Shown here: one piece after another, positions 35,404 through 45,217 of the stretch
Numbering within the stretch: the first letter of the stretch is position 1
Layout: each line of letters begins with the position of its first letter
Assembly (NCBI GenBank): GCA_008638215.1
Contig: VTPN01000004.1
Coordinates: 1 to 64,000, forward strand
Source of the DNA: Pelagibacteraceae bacterium
Lineage (GTDB): Bacteria > Pseudomonadota > Alphaproteobacteria > HIMB59
Reading direction: 5' to 3'
DNA: 64,000 nt
Program-made: the position numbers and the translations under genes
The notes under the pieces: generated by a model
Told to the model about the DNA's origin: nothing
The model's database searches: none
The model's input: the letters and a program-made list of their open reading frames with translations, nothing else

Positions 35404-36792
35404 ATGGTCAAATTTCGATTAGAAAAAGATAGCTTAGGTGAAGTTAAAGTTGAAAGTAATAAACTTTGGGGAGCTCAAACACAAAGATCGATACAAAATT
35501 TTCAAATAGGAGTTGGTAAATTTCATTTTCAAACGGTATTCATTGAGGCGCTAGCCCTCCAAAAAAAAGCATGTGCCTTAGCTAATTACGACTGCAAACT
35601 TCTTTCAAAAAAAAATGTTGAAACAATTTCAAAGGTTTGTGATTTAATCATAGATCAAAAACTTAAAGATCATTTCCCATTAGTAGTTTGGCAAACTGGT
35701 TCAGGTACGCAAATTAACATGAATTTGAATGAAGTAATTGCCAATAAATCTAATTTGCTTTTAGGATCCAAACTTCCTAGCAATAAACCACTTCACCCTA
35801 ATGATGATATAAATAAATCGCAATCATCAAATGATACAATTCCAACAGCGATGCATATCGCTACAGTTTTGCTCATCAAAAGAGAACTCTTGCCCGCTAT
35901 TTCTAATATAAAAAAGTCTCTCAAAAAGAAAGTTAAAGAGTTTGATAAAGTCATTAAAATTGGAAGAACACATACTCAAGATGCTACCCCTATTAAGTTG
36001 TCTAATGAATTTTTAGCTTTTCATGATCAAATAGATTATGCTGAAAAGAAAATTGTTCAAAGTTTAAATAAATTATTTCAATTAGCTCAGGGTGGAACTG
36101 CTGTGGGATCGGGGGTAAACGCTCCAAAAGATTTCTCAAAATATTTTATTAATTATTTAAAAAAAATTACCAAACTCCCATTTAAATCTGCATTAAATAA
36201 ATATGAGGCCCTAGCTTCTCACGATGTATTTATTGAGGTGATGTCTGCAATGGAAATATTAACGAGTTCACTTTTTAAAATGGCTAATGACATTCGAGTC
36301 TTATCTTCAGGACCAAGAAGCGGAATAGCCGAATTAATTCTTCCAGCAAATGAACCTGGTTCATCCATTATGCCGGGTAAAATTAATCCTACACAATGTG
36401 AAGCCTTGTCCATGGTCTGTGCGCATGTAATTGGTCTTAGATCATCAGTTTCATTTGCTTGTACCCAAGGTCATTTTCAACTCAATGTTTATAATCCGGT
36501 TATTATTCATAATACCCTTGATGCTATCCAATTGCTCAGCGAGGCAATTAAATCCTTTGATCAAAACTGTTTAATAGGAATAAAAGCAAATCTAAAAAGA
36601 ATTAAAGAACTTTTAAATAATTCATTAATGCTTGTAACCCCCCTAACAAAAATTATAGGTTATGATTTAGCCTCAAAAGTAGCCCTTAATGCCTATAACA
36701 AAAATATCTCACTAAAAGAGTCTTGTTTAGAACTTACCTCTTTATCTGAAAGTGATTTTGATAAATACACTAATCCTAAAAATATGGTTTAG
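35404..36792 (+). CDS. fumC: Fumarate hydratase, class II
   Basis: This 462-residue iron-free fumarase hydrates fumarate to malate in the TCA cycle. Visible motifs are LWGAQTQRSIQNF (about 22-34), TGSGTQINMN, HPNDDINKSQSSNDTIPTAMH, GRTHTQDATPIKL and the superfamily signature GSSIMPGKINPTQCEA. Length is normal. It diverges from gpmA over 28 bases. It overlaps the convergent lpxC stop by four bases, leaving no room for a separate terminator. Confidence 0.97.
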   Translation: MVKFRLEKDSLGEVKVESNKLWGAQTQRSIQNFQIGVGKFHFQTVFIEALALQKKACALANYDCKLLSKKNVETISKVCDLIIDQKLKDHFPLVVWQTGSGTQINMNLNEVIANKSNLLLGSKLPSNKPLHPNDDINKSQSSNDTIPTAMHIATVLLIKRELLPAISNIKKSLKKKVKEFDKVIKIGRTHTQDATPIKLSNEFLAFHDQIDYAEKKIVQSLNKLFQLAQGGTAVGSGVNAPKDFSKYFINYLKKITKLPFKSALNKYEALASHDVFIEVMSAMEILTSSLFKMANDIRVLSSGPRSGIAELILPANEPGSSIMPGKINPTQCEALSMVCAHVIGLRSSVSFACTQGHFQLNVYNPVIIHNTLDAIQLLSEAIKSFDQNCLIGIKANLKRIKELLNNSLMLVTPLTKIIGYDLASKVALNAYNKNISLKESCLELTSLSESDFDKYTNPKNMV

Positions 36793-37646
36793 TGGATTTG
36801 ATGGATAAGATAATTATCCTGAGATTTAAATAATTCTTTTAAAAGATTGTTAGTAATAAAGTGACCAGTTTTAAAACCTTTATATTGACCAATGATAGGG
36901 TATCCGGATAAGTACAAATCACCTACGACATCTAAAACTTTATGTCTCATCAATTCATTTTCATACCTTAATCCCTCTTTATTCAATGGTTTACGATCTT
37001 TGATCACAATAGCATTATTTAAAGATCCTCCTTTAATTAGGTTTTGGGATTTTAAATATTCAATTTCATGAAAAAAGCCAAATGTTCGAGCTTTTGAAAT
37101 TGACTCGATATAGTTACCATTTAAATTTTTAATAGTGATATCTTGATCCTCATATTTTCCCTCAAAACTAGATTGGAGGTAAATATTTAAACCTTCGTTT
37201 ATAGACTCATTAGGCAATAATTCAGCAAAACCATAATCACATTCAAACTTTACGGGTCTTTTAATTTCTAAAATATTTTGATTATTAATTTGCTCTTTAA
37301 GACCTGATTTTAAAATTTCATCAACAAAAATTTTTGAGCTACCATCAAGGATAGGTACTTCGAGATTATCAATTAATATCTCACAATTATTTATATGCAG
37401 TCCAGCTAAAGCGCTCAAAAGATGTTCAACGGTTTTTACTTCAATATCGTTCAATCCTAAATTAGTTGAAAATTTAGTAGAGACAACATGATCCCATCGA
37501 GCTGGAATAATTTTTCCTAAATCTGTTCTGTTGAAGAAAATACCAGTATTTTCTTCTGATGGCATAAGTATGATATTTGTCTTAACACCTGAATGAAGAC
37601 CAACTCCAGAAAAAGAAATAGGTTTCTGGATACTAAAATTTTTCAT
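36789..37646 (-). CDS. lpxC: UDP-3-O-acyl-GlcNAc deacetylase
   Basis: This 285-residue Zn enzyme performs the committed step of lipid A synthesis. Landmarks are ISFSGVGLHSGVKTNI, TVEHLLSALAGLHINNCEI (Zn His), ILDGSSKIF and the second metal/catalytic segment LMRHKVLDVVGDLYLSG. A lipid A-bearing outer membrane is therefore likely. It follows ftsZ at the end of the dcw cluster, as in many Proteobacteria, after a 72-base gap in which I see no clear terminator. Confidence 0.97.
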   Translation of the reverse strand: MKNFSIQKPISFSGVGLHSGVKTNIILMPSEENTGIFFNRTDLGKIIPARWDHVVSTKFSTNLGLNDIEVKTVEHLLSALAGLHINNCEILIDNLEVPILDGSSKIFVDEILKSGLKEQINNQNILEIKRPVKFECDYGFAELLPNESINEGLNIYLQSSFEGKYEDQDITIKNLNGNYIESISKARTFGFFHEIEYLKSQNLIKGGSLNNAIVIKDRKPLNKEGLRYENELMRHKVLDVVGDLYLSGYPIIGQYKGFKTGHFITNNLLKELFKSQDNYLIHQIH

Positions 37647-37718
37647 ATAGAAAATTATTAAAGAAAATAGCTAAAAGTATTACTTTATAATTGTAAAACT
37701 TTGTATTGATCGGAGGAT

Positions 37719-39248
37719 TTACTGATTTGATCCTTTTCTAAGGTAGGATGGGGTATCAATATCCTCCAATAGCTCTTTTTCGGCATTAATATCAGTTATC
37801 TCTGAAATCTCAGCACCTTCATTTTGATTAGAGGAGCTATTATTACTTGTCTCTTCCACAACATCACTAAAAAGAAATAAATTTGGATCGGTTTTGGACT
37901 TTTTGGGTCTAGATTTTTTATCTCCAGGGTTTGATTCTTCAGATAACTTTTTACTCTCTTTATCAGAAGACATCAAATTAGAGAGCATACTAAAAAATCC
38001 AGTTTTTTTCTTTTCCTCTAGATTTTTATAATTTACAGATATTTCTTCTTGTTTTTCTTTAGTGCTATCTTCAACAATCTCTGAAATATCCTCATCTTGT
38101 GAAGATAAGTTAAATTCATAACTGTTATAGTTACTCTCGGTATTTAATTCACTCTCATTTCCAGATATTGATTCTGTTTTTAATGGTTCATTTGAAGAAT
38201 TATTAGAAAGCTTGCTTTGAATTGAACTGAACCCAGAATGCTTAGTTTCTGTTTCTGGATAATATAAAATCTTCTTACCTGTGGCCTCAATGCCAGTTGC
38301 AAAGATACTAATCTTTAACTTACCTTGAAGGGTCTCATCAATTAATGAACCAAAAATAATATTTGCATCGGGATTAACGCTTTGTCTAATAATATTAGCA
38401 GCATGATCCACTTCTAATAAAGTCATATCGCTACCACCTGAAATATTAACAATAACACCCTTTGCAGTATTCATGTCAATATTTTCGATAAGTGGATTTG
38501 TTAATGCTAAGTTAGAGGCCTCAACTGCTTTGTTATCGCCCTCAGCTACTGCGGTGCCCATCATAGCAAATCCCATTTCTTTGATGACAGTTCTCACATC
38601 AGCAAAATCTAAATTTATTAAACCCGGTTGAGTAATTAAGTCAGTTAAACCTTTTACGCCATCAAATAGTACATTATCGGCTTTTCTAAATGCTTCAGCA
38701 AAAGAAGTTTGTTCATTTGAAACTTTAAATAAATTTTGATTTGGAATAATTAAGAGAGTATCAACATTATTTTTTACTTCCTCTAGACCTTGAAGAGCTA
38801 AATTCATTCTCTTTGTTCCCTCAAAGTTAAATGGGGTTGATACTATAGCTACAGTTACAATGCCGAGTTTTTTTGCAATGCTCGCAATTACAGGGAGTGC
38901 ACCTGTTCCTGTACCTCCACCAAGTCCTGCAGTAATAAAGAGCATATTTGTATTCCTTAATTCCTCAGAGATTAAATCAATACTTTCTTCTGCCGCTTCT
39001 TTGCCAACAGATGGGTCTGCGCCAGCACCCAAACCCTTAGTTTTTTCAAGACCTAATTGAATACGATTATAGCAAAGTGAATTTTCTAATGCTTGCGCGT
39101 CAGTATTAGCAACGATAAATTCTACATTATTCAAATTAGATTGAATCATGTTATTAACAGCGTTACTTCCTGCTCCGCCAACACCCATAACTGTTAATGA
39201 TGGCTTTAAGTTTTTTTGATCTAATACTGGTTCTATATCTAGTGTCAT
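37719..39248 (-). CDS. ftsZ: Cell division GTPase FtsZ
   Basis: This 509-residue tubulin homologue forms the division ring. The GTPase domain has VMGVGGAGSNAVNNMI (near 21-36), NTDAQAL, the tubulin signature AGLGGGTGTGALPVIA (about 106-121) and FAEAFRKADNV. A long variable acidic/Ser-rich linker (about 330-490) follows. The protein ends DIDTPSYLRKGSNQ, the conserved C-terminal peptide that binds FtsA and other partners. The length comes from the linker, as in other Alphaproteobacteria. It lies 21 bases after ftsA. Confidence 0.98.
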   Translation of the reverse strand: MTLDIEPVLDQKNLKPSLTVMGVGGAGSNAVNNMIQSNLNNVEFIVANTDAQALENSLCYNRIQLGLEKTKGLGAGADPSVGKEAAEESIDLISEELRNTNMLFITAGLGGGTGTGALPVIASIAKKLGIVTVAIVSTPFNFEGTKRMNLALQGLEEVKNNVDTLLIIPNQNLFKVSNEQTSFAEAFRKADNVLFDGVKGLTDLITQPGLINLDFADVRTVIKEMGFAMMGTAVAEGDNKAVEASNLALTNPLIENIDMNTAKGVIVNISGGSDMTLLEVDHAANIIRQSVNPDANIIFGSLIDETLQGKLKISIFATGIEATGKKILYYPETETKHSGFSSIQSKLSNNSSNEPLKTESISGNESELNTESNYNSYEFNLSSQDEDISEIVEDSTKEKQEEISVNYKNLEEKKKTGFFSMLSNLMSSDKESKKLSEESNPGDKKSRPKKSKTDPNLFLFSDVVEETSNNSSSNQNEGAEISEITDINAEKELLEDIDTPSYLRKGSNQ

Positions 39249-39269
39249 TTTATCCCCGCAAATATCTAC

Positions 39270-40460
39270 TTATAGTAGGTCTACGAATCTTTTGTACCAT
39301 ATTTTGTTTGAAAAAGAATCAATTTTTTTTAAAAAGTCTTCTTTTTCCATAGTCTTATGAGATTGAAGCCAATAAGCACAATATATAGACATAAAACTTG
39401 AGTCATTTAAAACTTTGGGAATACCTGACGAGCTAGGTGGTTCTAATATTTGTATATCTTGTCCGAACTTACTTCGAAAATACGTTTGAAAGTTTTTCAT
39501 TTTAGCCCCTCCGCCTGTAAACAAGTAAGAGTAGAAATTTTTATCTTCAGGCAGAATCTTAAAAATTAAATTAAAAATTTCATCAAGACGAGAAATAACG
39601 ATTTTCTTTATGTAGTCATGTTCAATTTTATTTTTAATATTATTTCCAAATTCTTCCCAAACTGGAATTTCAATAGATGGATTTCTACTATCAAATAAAT
39701 CAATTGTTGAGATTTTCAATTTTTCAGCAAAATCAAAACTAACATTAAGCATTTTAACGAGATCATCAGATATTAATTTAGATCCTATTGGAATTGTTTT
39801 AATAAAAGATAGTTGTTTATTTTTAACCATAATAATATTTGTATGATTAAAACCAAAATCAATTAAAGCTACATTATTTTTAGTAATTTTTTTATTCTTC
39901 ATATAAAAGAAATATGAAGTTGTTGTATCTAAAAAGTTAATGACTTTAATTTGAAGTTTTTGAAAAATATTCATTAAAATATCAATTTGTTTTTGTTCAA
40001 TCAATGAAACTAAAGAGATCATAGATAGCTTGTTGCAAATTAAACCTATTGGATTTTCCGTAATCAAATTGTCATCAATTTGATAATGAGATGTATATAA
40101 ATTTTGATTATATTCAGAGTTCTTATTTAGATTAAATTTAGATAATTTTCTTAAATCATTATTTTCTATAATTGAATTTTCTAAATTTAAACTATTTTTA
40201 ATTTTTTTAATTTTTATACTATTATTTGATAATAAAATGTAACTATTCTTAATAATAAAATTTGATTGTTTTTCAGCTTGTACTATAGATTTATGAATGC
40301 TGTCGACAAAATCATCAAATCCAATGACATTGCTTCCATCATAGCCTTGAGTATTTGATTTTCCAATACCCTCAATATTAGGCTTTCCATCAATTTCAGA
40401 ATAAATAATGGTCTTTATAGAGAAAGAGCCTATTTCTATGATGGTATTGAATTGCTCCAA
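39270..40460 (-). CDS. ftsA: Cell division protein FtsA
   Basis: This 396-residue actin-fold protein anchors FtsZ at the membrane. ATPase-fold elements are IIEIGSFSIKTIIYSEID (phosphate 1), VALIDFGFNHTNIIMVKNK (phosphate 2) and YLFTGGGAKMKNFQTYF (adenosine loop). It is divergent and short of the canonical DxGT motifs, so family assignment leans on its position between ftsQ and ftsZ. A C-terminal amphipathic stretch (FSNKIWYKRFVDLL) could be the membrane-targeting helix. It lies one base after ftsQ. Confidence 0.92.
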   Translation of the reverse strand: MEQFNTIIEIGSFSIKTIIYSEIDGKPNIEGIGKSNTQGYDGSNVIGFDDFVDSIHKSIVQAEKQSNFIIKNSYILLSNNSIKIKKIKNSLNLENSIIENNDLRKLSKFNLNKNSEYNQNLYTSHYQIDDNLITENPIGLICNKLSMISLVSLIEQKQIDILMNIFQKLQIKVINFLDTTTSYFFYMKNKKITKNNVALIDFGFNHTNIIMVKNKQLSFIKTIPIGSKLISDDLVKMLNVSFDFAEKLKISTIDLFDSRNPSIEIPVWEEFGNNIKNKIEHDYIKKIVISRLDEIFNLIFKILPEDKNFYSYLFTGGGAKMKNFQTYFRSKFGQDIQILEPPSSSGIPKVLNDSSFMSIYCAYWLQSHKTMEKEDFLKKIDSFSNKIWYKRFVDLL

Positions 40461-40461
40461 T

Positions 40462-41112
40462 TTATTTGGCCCTTATTGTTTTTTCATGGAAATTTCTTAA
40501 ATCTAAATACTCCTGAAAATTAGTATTCCTTTTAAGAATCTCATAATTTTGTTTAATAAATACTAACAAATCTTTAGTAATTTTCTTGGGTAACATAATT
40601 ATTTGGCCATTAACAAGATATAAATTATATCTTCGACCATCTACATATTCAATTTGGCTAACTTGAAATAGATTACTAATTTCCAACAGAAATTGTCTTA
40701 GATAGTTATTGATTTGAATGGAATTACTAGAGATATCTTCTAGATCAATGGAGTTAATATAATTTTGTGTGAAAAACTTAAAGGAAGCCAATGTGTTGTC
40801 AGTAAATATTATTTCTTCGTTAATAAGATTTTTAGCAAATGGCTCCTTGATTTTTATATTAATATCAATTTCAAAATTTTTTCTATTCACCAAATAACTT
40901 TTAATGAATGTAAAGTTATCAAAAAAATTATCTAAATTTTCTAGATTATTTGTAATCTCCATTTCGAAATCTGAACTAAGTTCATTATTATTAAAGTTAA
41001 TTATTGTCGGATCTGAATTTAGATAAAATTTATAAATCAAAAATGAAAAGAAAAAAAGTAAAAGAAGAGATATAAGGCTAATAAAATTATAATAGGATTT
41101 TTTTATTCTCAT
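40462..41112 (-). CDS. ftsQ: Cell division protein FtsQ
   Basis: This 216-residue bitopic inner-membrane protein has a single N-terminal membrane helix (about 11-28, FISLISLLLLFFFSFLIY), then a periplasmic region with the POTRA/FtsQ layout. The sequence is weakly conserved and the POTRA core is hard to confirm by eye; the call rests on topology and on the ddl-ftsQ-ftsA order. It links cytoplasmic and periplasmic divisome parts through FtsL/FtsB. The ATG overlaps the ddl stop as ATGA. Shorter than E. coli FtsQ (276). Confidence 0.85.
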   Translation of the reverse strand: MRIKKSYYNFISLISLLLLFFFSFLIYKFYLNSDPTIINFNNNELSSDFEMEITNNLENLDNFFDNFTFIKSYLVNRKNFEIDINIKIKEPFAKNLINEEIIFTDNTLASFKFFTQNYINSIDLEDISSNSIQINNYLRQFLLEISNLFQVSQIEYVDGRRYNLYLVNGQIIMLPKKITKDLLVFIKQNYEILKRNTNFQEYLDLRNFHEKTIRAK

Positions 41113-41999
41113 GAAGAGAAAATTATTTTTTCAATGAGAGATAAATAACTTATTTTATTATATTGCGCTTGTTCAGGTGCTAAAGAAATAGGTGTTAATC
41201 CAGGATGGGTATTTAGTTCTAAAAAATAAAATTGGTTACTTTTTGAGTCTAAAATAAAATCTAATCTCGCAATAGAGCGACACCTGCATTTTTTAAAAAT
41301 GATTTTTGATAAATTCAATAAATATTCATAATTTTTTTTTGATATTCTTGCTGGTAAATAATGATTACTTTTTCCATAGGTATATTTAGCCTTAAAATCA
41401 TAATGATCACTATCAAAAGTTATCTCCGTAACTCCTAAAGCTTTAATTTTTCCTTTGTCCTCAATAATAGTTACAGTTAATTCTTGGCCATTTATTTTTT
41501 CTTCGATTAAAATATCTTTATCAATTTTAAGATTTTTTAATTCTTTGAAATTATAGATTAATTTTACTCCTTTAGATGAACCGTCCGCATTAGGTTTTGC
41601 AATTAAAGGGAATTTAATATCATTAATTTCATATAATTCTTTAGGTGAACCTATATTTAATTCTTTTTTTAAAAAATTCTTAAGTAACCTTTTATTAAAA
41701 CATAAAGCTGAAGAGAAATCGTCAGAGTGAGTTATGGGAATATTGTATTTTTTGGCTAGACAAGAAATTCCGCCATCTTCACCAAATTCTCCATGTAATG
41801 CATTAAAAATTAAATCAGGTTTAGATTTGAATAATTCAATTAAATTATTTTTTTTTAAATCAAAAAATTTAACTTTATAGCCATTATTATTCAAACTATT
41901 GAATACATTTTTACCTGAATTAATTGAAACTGATCTTTCACTGGACCATCCTCCCGCAACAATTACTATATTTAATTTTCTTATATCTTGAAAACTCAT
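41109..41999 (-). CDS. ddl: D-alanine--D-alanine ligase
   Basis: This 296-residue ATP-grasp enzyme makes D-Ala-D-Ala for peptidoglycan. Motifs are VVAGGWSSERSVSINSGKNV (near 13-32), NALHGEFGEDGGISCLA, FPLIAKPNADGSSKGVKLI (ATP-grasp) and the C-terminal RSIARLDFILD...FYFLELNTHPGLTPISLAP with metal/catalytic residues. Size is that of the short DdlB type. The ATG overlaps the murB stop as ATGA. Confidence 0.97.
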   Translation of the reverse strand: MSFQDIRKLNIVIVAGGWSSERSVSINSGKNVFNSLNNNGYKVKFFDLKKNNLIELFKSKPDLIFNALHGEFGEDGGISCLAKKYNIPITHSDDFSSALCFNKRLLKNFLKKELNIGSPKELYEINDIKFPLIAKPNADGSSKGVKLIYNFKELKNLKIDKDILIEEKINGQELTVTIIEDKGKIKALGVTEITFDSDHYDFKAKYTYGKSNHYLPARISKKNYEYLLNLSKIIFKKCRCRSIARLDFILDSKSNQFYFLELNTHPGLTPISLAPEQAQYNKISYLSLIEKIIFSS

Positions 42000-42862
42000 A
42001 CAATAATGAGTTCTTGATCAAGTTTAATTTGATGTTTTTGCTCGACCTTAGATTTTATTGTTTCAATAAAGCTGATGACTTTATCTGCACTTATATAAGG
42101 ATCATTTTCAAAAAAATTTGAGTGTTTTTTAGAAAGTCTAATCGGCCCTTCATAAAAACTTGAATCCAAACTTGATTTTATTAATTTCCAAGCGTTATGA
42201 TTGGGGGGATTTTTAAAAATACTTCCACAACAATTTACTTTTTGTGGCTGAGTATCATGTCTATTTTTATCATAAACTTCCATTAAACTTTTTATTTTAG
42301 TTTGATCTCCGAGTTGTTTTTTAAATTTACCAAAAAGAATAATAGTATTTTTTCTTTGAAAACCTTTCCTATATGAAAAATCTAAATCTTCAATACTTTC
42401 CTCTTTTACTGATTTACTTTTAATATCATAATATAAAATACTTATTAAATAATCTTTGATTTCTTTTCCATAGCAGCCTGCATTCATAAATATATTTCCG
42501 CCAATCGTTCCTGGTATAGTATAAAGAAATTCATATCCTTGAATTGAGTGTTGATAACAATATTTTGAAAAATAACTATCTAAAACTGCTGAACCTACAA
42601 TTAAGACATCATTTTCTATTTTAATTTTTGCAAAATTTCCAGCGAGTTTAATAGCAAGGCCATCAAACCCTTTATCCTTAATCAATAAATTAGAAAAATT
42701 TCCAATAGGAATGATATTTTCTTCACTTAGTAAGTCTTTATTATTTTGTAAATCATCAAGATTTTTAAATTTAATTAACTTTGAAATCAGACCTCCAGAT
42801 TTAAGCCAAGAAATCTTTGAAGAGTCATAATTTTTAAAAATAATGCTATCTTCTGGATTCAT
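41996..42862 (-). CDS. murB: UDP-N-acetylenolpyruvoylglucosamine reductase
   Basis: This 288-residue FAD enzyme reduces UDP-GlcNAc-enolpyruvate to UDP-MurNAc. Motifs are IIPIGNFSNLLIKDKGFDGL (FAD loop), GYEFLYTIPGTIGGNIFMNAGCYGKEI, FSYRKGF and NCCGSIFKNPPNHNAWKLI, with the C-terminal ligand HSNFF. Two Cys replace the usual single Cys/Ser in the CGSxFKNP loop (CCGSIFKNP). It overlaps the murC end by 17 bases and ddl by four. Confidence 0.96.
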   Translation of the reverse strand: MNPEDSIIFKNYDSSKISWLKSGGLISKLIKFKNLDDLQNNKDLLSEENIIPIGNFSNLLIKDKGFDGLAIKLAGNFAKIKIENDVLIVGSAVLDSYFSKYCYQHSIQGYEFLYTIPGTIGGNIFMNAGCYGKEIKDYLISILYYDIKSKSVKEESIEDLDFSYRKGFQRKNTIILFGKFKKQLGDQTKIKSLMEVYDKNRHDTQPQKVNCCGSIFKNPPNHNAWKLIKSSLDSSFYEGPIRLSKKHSNFFENDPYISADKVISFIETIKSKVEQKHQIKLDQELIIV

Positions 42863-44222
42863 AAAAAAATCTCATTTGAGCAGAAATACTTCCTGCTCCA
42901 GCAGAAACAATTATTTTATTATTTGTTGTGGCAATCAAATTATCTAATAATTTAAATAGTTCCTCATATGTATCTAAATAACTGACTTTATTACGGCTCA
43001 ATACATTTAGGTCATTAACTAAATTTTTAGAATTTTTCATATTTTTTTCAAAATTTTCACCTGCTGAATATGTTTTCAAAATAATCAAATTTTTAGTATT
43101 TTTTAGTATTCTTATATAATCAGAGTATAAATCATTTAATCTAGAAAAACGATGCGGTTCGATGATTAAAAAAAAGTCTTTTTTTTTGAATAATTTACAA
43201 ACTTCTATCAATTTTTGTATTTCTGTTGGGTGATGGGCATAGTCATCAATAAATATTGAATTTTTTATTTTTCCAAGAGTATTCATTCTTCTTTGAATAC
43301 CTTTAAAACTCATTAGATCTTTATTTGAGATTTGAATATCTAATTTTTTTATTACCGACATAATAGCAGTTAAATTTTGAACATTATGTTCACCCAGAAG
43401 AGGTGAATTTACTTTTGTGATTTTTTTTACATCCTTTTGAAATAACTCAAACTTGGACTCATTTTCGTTTAATTCATTAATTTTATAAAAAAAATCAGAA
43501 TTATTTGACTTCCCATATGTAGTTATATTTTTAGAAAGATTAGATAATTTGTTAAGAAAAAGATCATCATTATTAATTATGACTAATGAATTTTTAGAGA
43601 CTTTTTTTATATAATTTTTAATTTTAGTCTTGAGGTTTGTATAACTCTTATAATAATCTAAATGCTCCCTATCTACATTGAGATAAATTAAAATCTTAGG
43701 ATTAAGTTTAAAAACAGTTCCATCACTTTCATCGGCCTCAACAACAACATATTCACTATCTGTTAAATAAATATTTTGTCCAAAATTATTCATGATTCCT
43801 CCGGTTAAAATAGTGGGATTTAATCCTGAACAAACTAAAAGATGACCTAGCATTGAAGTAGTAGTTGTTTTTCCATGAGAGCCAGTTACAACAATTGTAA
43901 ACTTATCGTTGCATATTAATTGTAAGAGTTTTGAACGATTATAGAATGGTATATTATTCTTTTTGGCAGCTTCTATTTCAGGATTGTCTTTAATAGCTGA
44001 AGAAAAGAAAATTATATCTTTTCCCTTCACATTAGAGGGCTTATGACCAATTTGAACGGGTATACCATTTTTTTTTAAAACTATCGTATTAGGATTAATG
44101 GCGATATCACTTCCGGTAACATCTACTTTATTTTGTTTAAGATAAACAGCTAGAGCACTCATCCCAATGCCATTTATACCAATGATATGTACTTTCTTAT
44201 TTACGAGATCTAATAGCTTCAT
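42846..44222 (-). CDS. murC: UDP-N-acetylmuramate--L-alanine ligase
   Basis: This protein of about 458 residues adds L-Ala to UDP-MurNAc. The N-terminal Rossmann part has VHIIGINGIGMSALAVYL. The Mur ligase ATP loop is VVTGSHGKTTTTSMLGHLL, then VVEADESDGT, LNVDREHLDYY, and FIDDYAHHPTEI with EPHRFSR in the C-terminal domain. The start chosen is ATG 44222 (MKLLDLVNKK), giving an ATGA overlap with murG; an in-frame GTG at 44237 would add five residues inside murG. Confidence 0.97.
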   Translation of the reverse strand: MKLLDLVNKKVHIIGINGIGMSALAVYLKQNKVDVTGSDIAINPNTIVLKKNGIPVQIGHKPSNVKGKDIIFFSSAIKDNPEIEAAKKNNIPFYNRSKLLQLICNDKFTIVVTGSHGKTTTTSMLGHLLVCSGLNPTILTGGIMNNFGQNIYLTDSEYVVVEADESDGTVFKLNPKILIYLNVDREHLDYYKSYTNLKTKIKNYIKKVSKNSLVIINNDDLFLNKLSNLSKNITTYGKSNNSDFFYKINELNENESKFELFQKDVKKITKVNSPLLGEHNVQNLTAIMSVIKKLDIQISNKDLMSFKGIQRRMNTLGKIKNSIFIDDYAHHPTEIQKLIEVCKLFKKKDFFLIIEPHRFSRLNDLYSDYIRILKNTKNLIILKTYSAGENFEKNMKNSKNLVNDLNVLSRNKVSYLDTYEELFKLLDNLIATTNNKIIVSAGAGSISAQMRFFYESRR

Positions 44223-45217
44223 CTGGTTAAATAACACAATATTTTTTGCATAGAAAATGGATTAATAAGAGAATTAAAATATTCCTCGGATATTTTTTTA
44301 GAATGGGGTATATCAAAGTTATTTAAAGAATATCCATGAATTTTAAAATAATTTAAATTCAAAGTTTGATGACCATCACGTGAATGTAAATGTGGAATAA
44401 AATAAACATTATTATTATTATAAAGTATCTCATGCAATGAGCCCGATCCAGATCGTGAAATAATAAGATCAAAATCTTTAAAATTTAAACTTCCATTGAA
44501 AGTGAAGAAATCAATATCTACGTCTAAATTTTTATATTCACTAGAGATTTCTTCTTTATATTTTTTTGGCACTTGGATATAAAATCTAAGTTTTTTAATT
44601 AATGCACTTTCAATTTTTGTAAGTTGACTAGATAAAAATTTATTGAGCTCTAAAGAACCCGCGCTTCCACCTATCAATAAGATATTGATTAATTTGGGAT
44701 CTAAATTATCAAGATTTTTATCTAGATTAGTAAAAAAATTACCTACAAATATCTCTTTGGCTTTAAATTGATTATTAGGAAACGATGTAAATACATTATG
44801 GGCAACAAGATAATTAAATTTATTTGCAAGTCCGTATATAAAGTTTTGTTCATGAAAATTTATATGGTGACCTTTAAAAAAAAAAATATTAGTTATTTTC
44901 GCAAAATACAATATTGGAACACTTATGAAACCCCCAAAACCCAATATAGTTACTTTATTGTTAAGCAAAATTTTGCCAATTTTCTGAATAATCTTAAATA
45001 AAAAAGTAATTTTATTAATTGAGTTTATTTGAATTACATTTTTTTTATCATATTCAATTAAGTGCAAATAATCTTGACCAACCTCATTGGTAATAAATAA
45101 AATTTGATCTGAGCTACAGTGATGGGAAAGTTCGTTTAAATATTTTATCGCAGGCAAAATATGACCACCAGAAGAGCCAGCAATAACAATATGTTTGATA
45201 TTATTTTTCAATAACAA
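44219..45217 (-). CDS. murG: UDP-GlcNAc--lipid II precursor transferase MurG
   Basis: This 332-residue GT28-family glycosyltransferase adds GlcNAc to lipid I at the cytoplasmic membrane face to form lipid II. Landmarks are IVIAGSSGGHILPAIKYL (13-30, normally GGTGGH), ILGFGGFISVPILY, INFHEQNF, ILLIGGSAGSLELNKFL (second G loop) and DLIISRSGSGSLHEIL (UDP-GlcNAc site). Divergent but with every family landmark in order. Its start overlaps the end of a small membrane-protein gene by 17 bases, where ftsW stands in most dcw clusters. Confidence 0.93.
   Translation of the reverse strand: MLLKNNIKHIVIAGSSGGHILPAIKYLNELSHHCSSDQILFITNEVGQDYLHLIEYDKKNVIQINSINKITFLFKIIQKIGKILLNNKVTILGFGGFISVPILYFAKITNIFFFKGHHINFHEQNFIYGLANKFNYLVAHNVFTSFPNNQFKAKEIFVGNFFTNLDKNLDNLDPKLINILLIGGSAGSLELNKFLSSQLTKIESALIKKLRFYIQVPKKYKEEISSEYKNLDVDIDFFTFNGSLNFKDFDLIISRSGSGSLHEILYNNNNVYFIPHLHSRDGHQTLNLNYFKIHGYSLNNFDIPHSKKISEEYFNSLINPFSMQKILCYLTR

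Noticed and set aside
35376-35411. Longer gpmA frame from 35411
   Set aside because: It would overlap the divergent fumC start; the ATG at 35375 begins directly at the conserved LLIRHGQ N-terminus.
44768-45001. 77-residue plus-strand frame inside murG
   Set aside because: Lys/Ile-rich shadow frame opposite murG with no recognisable features.
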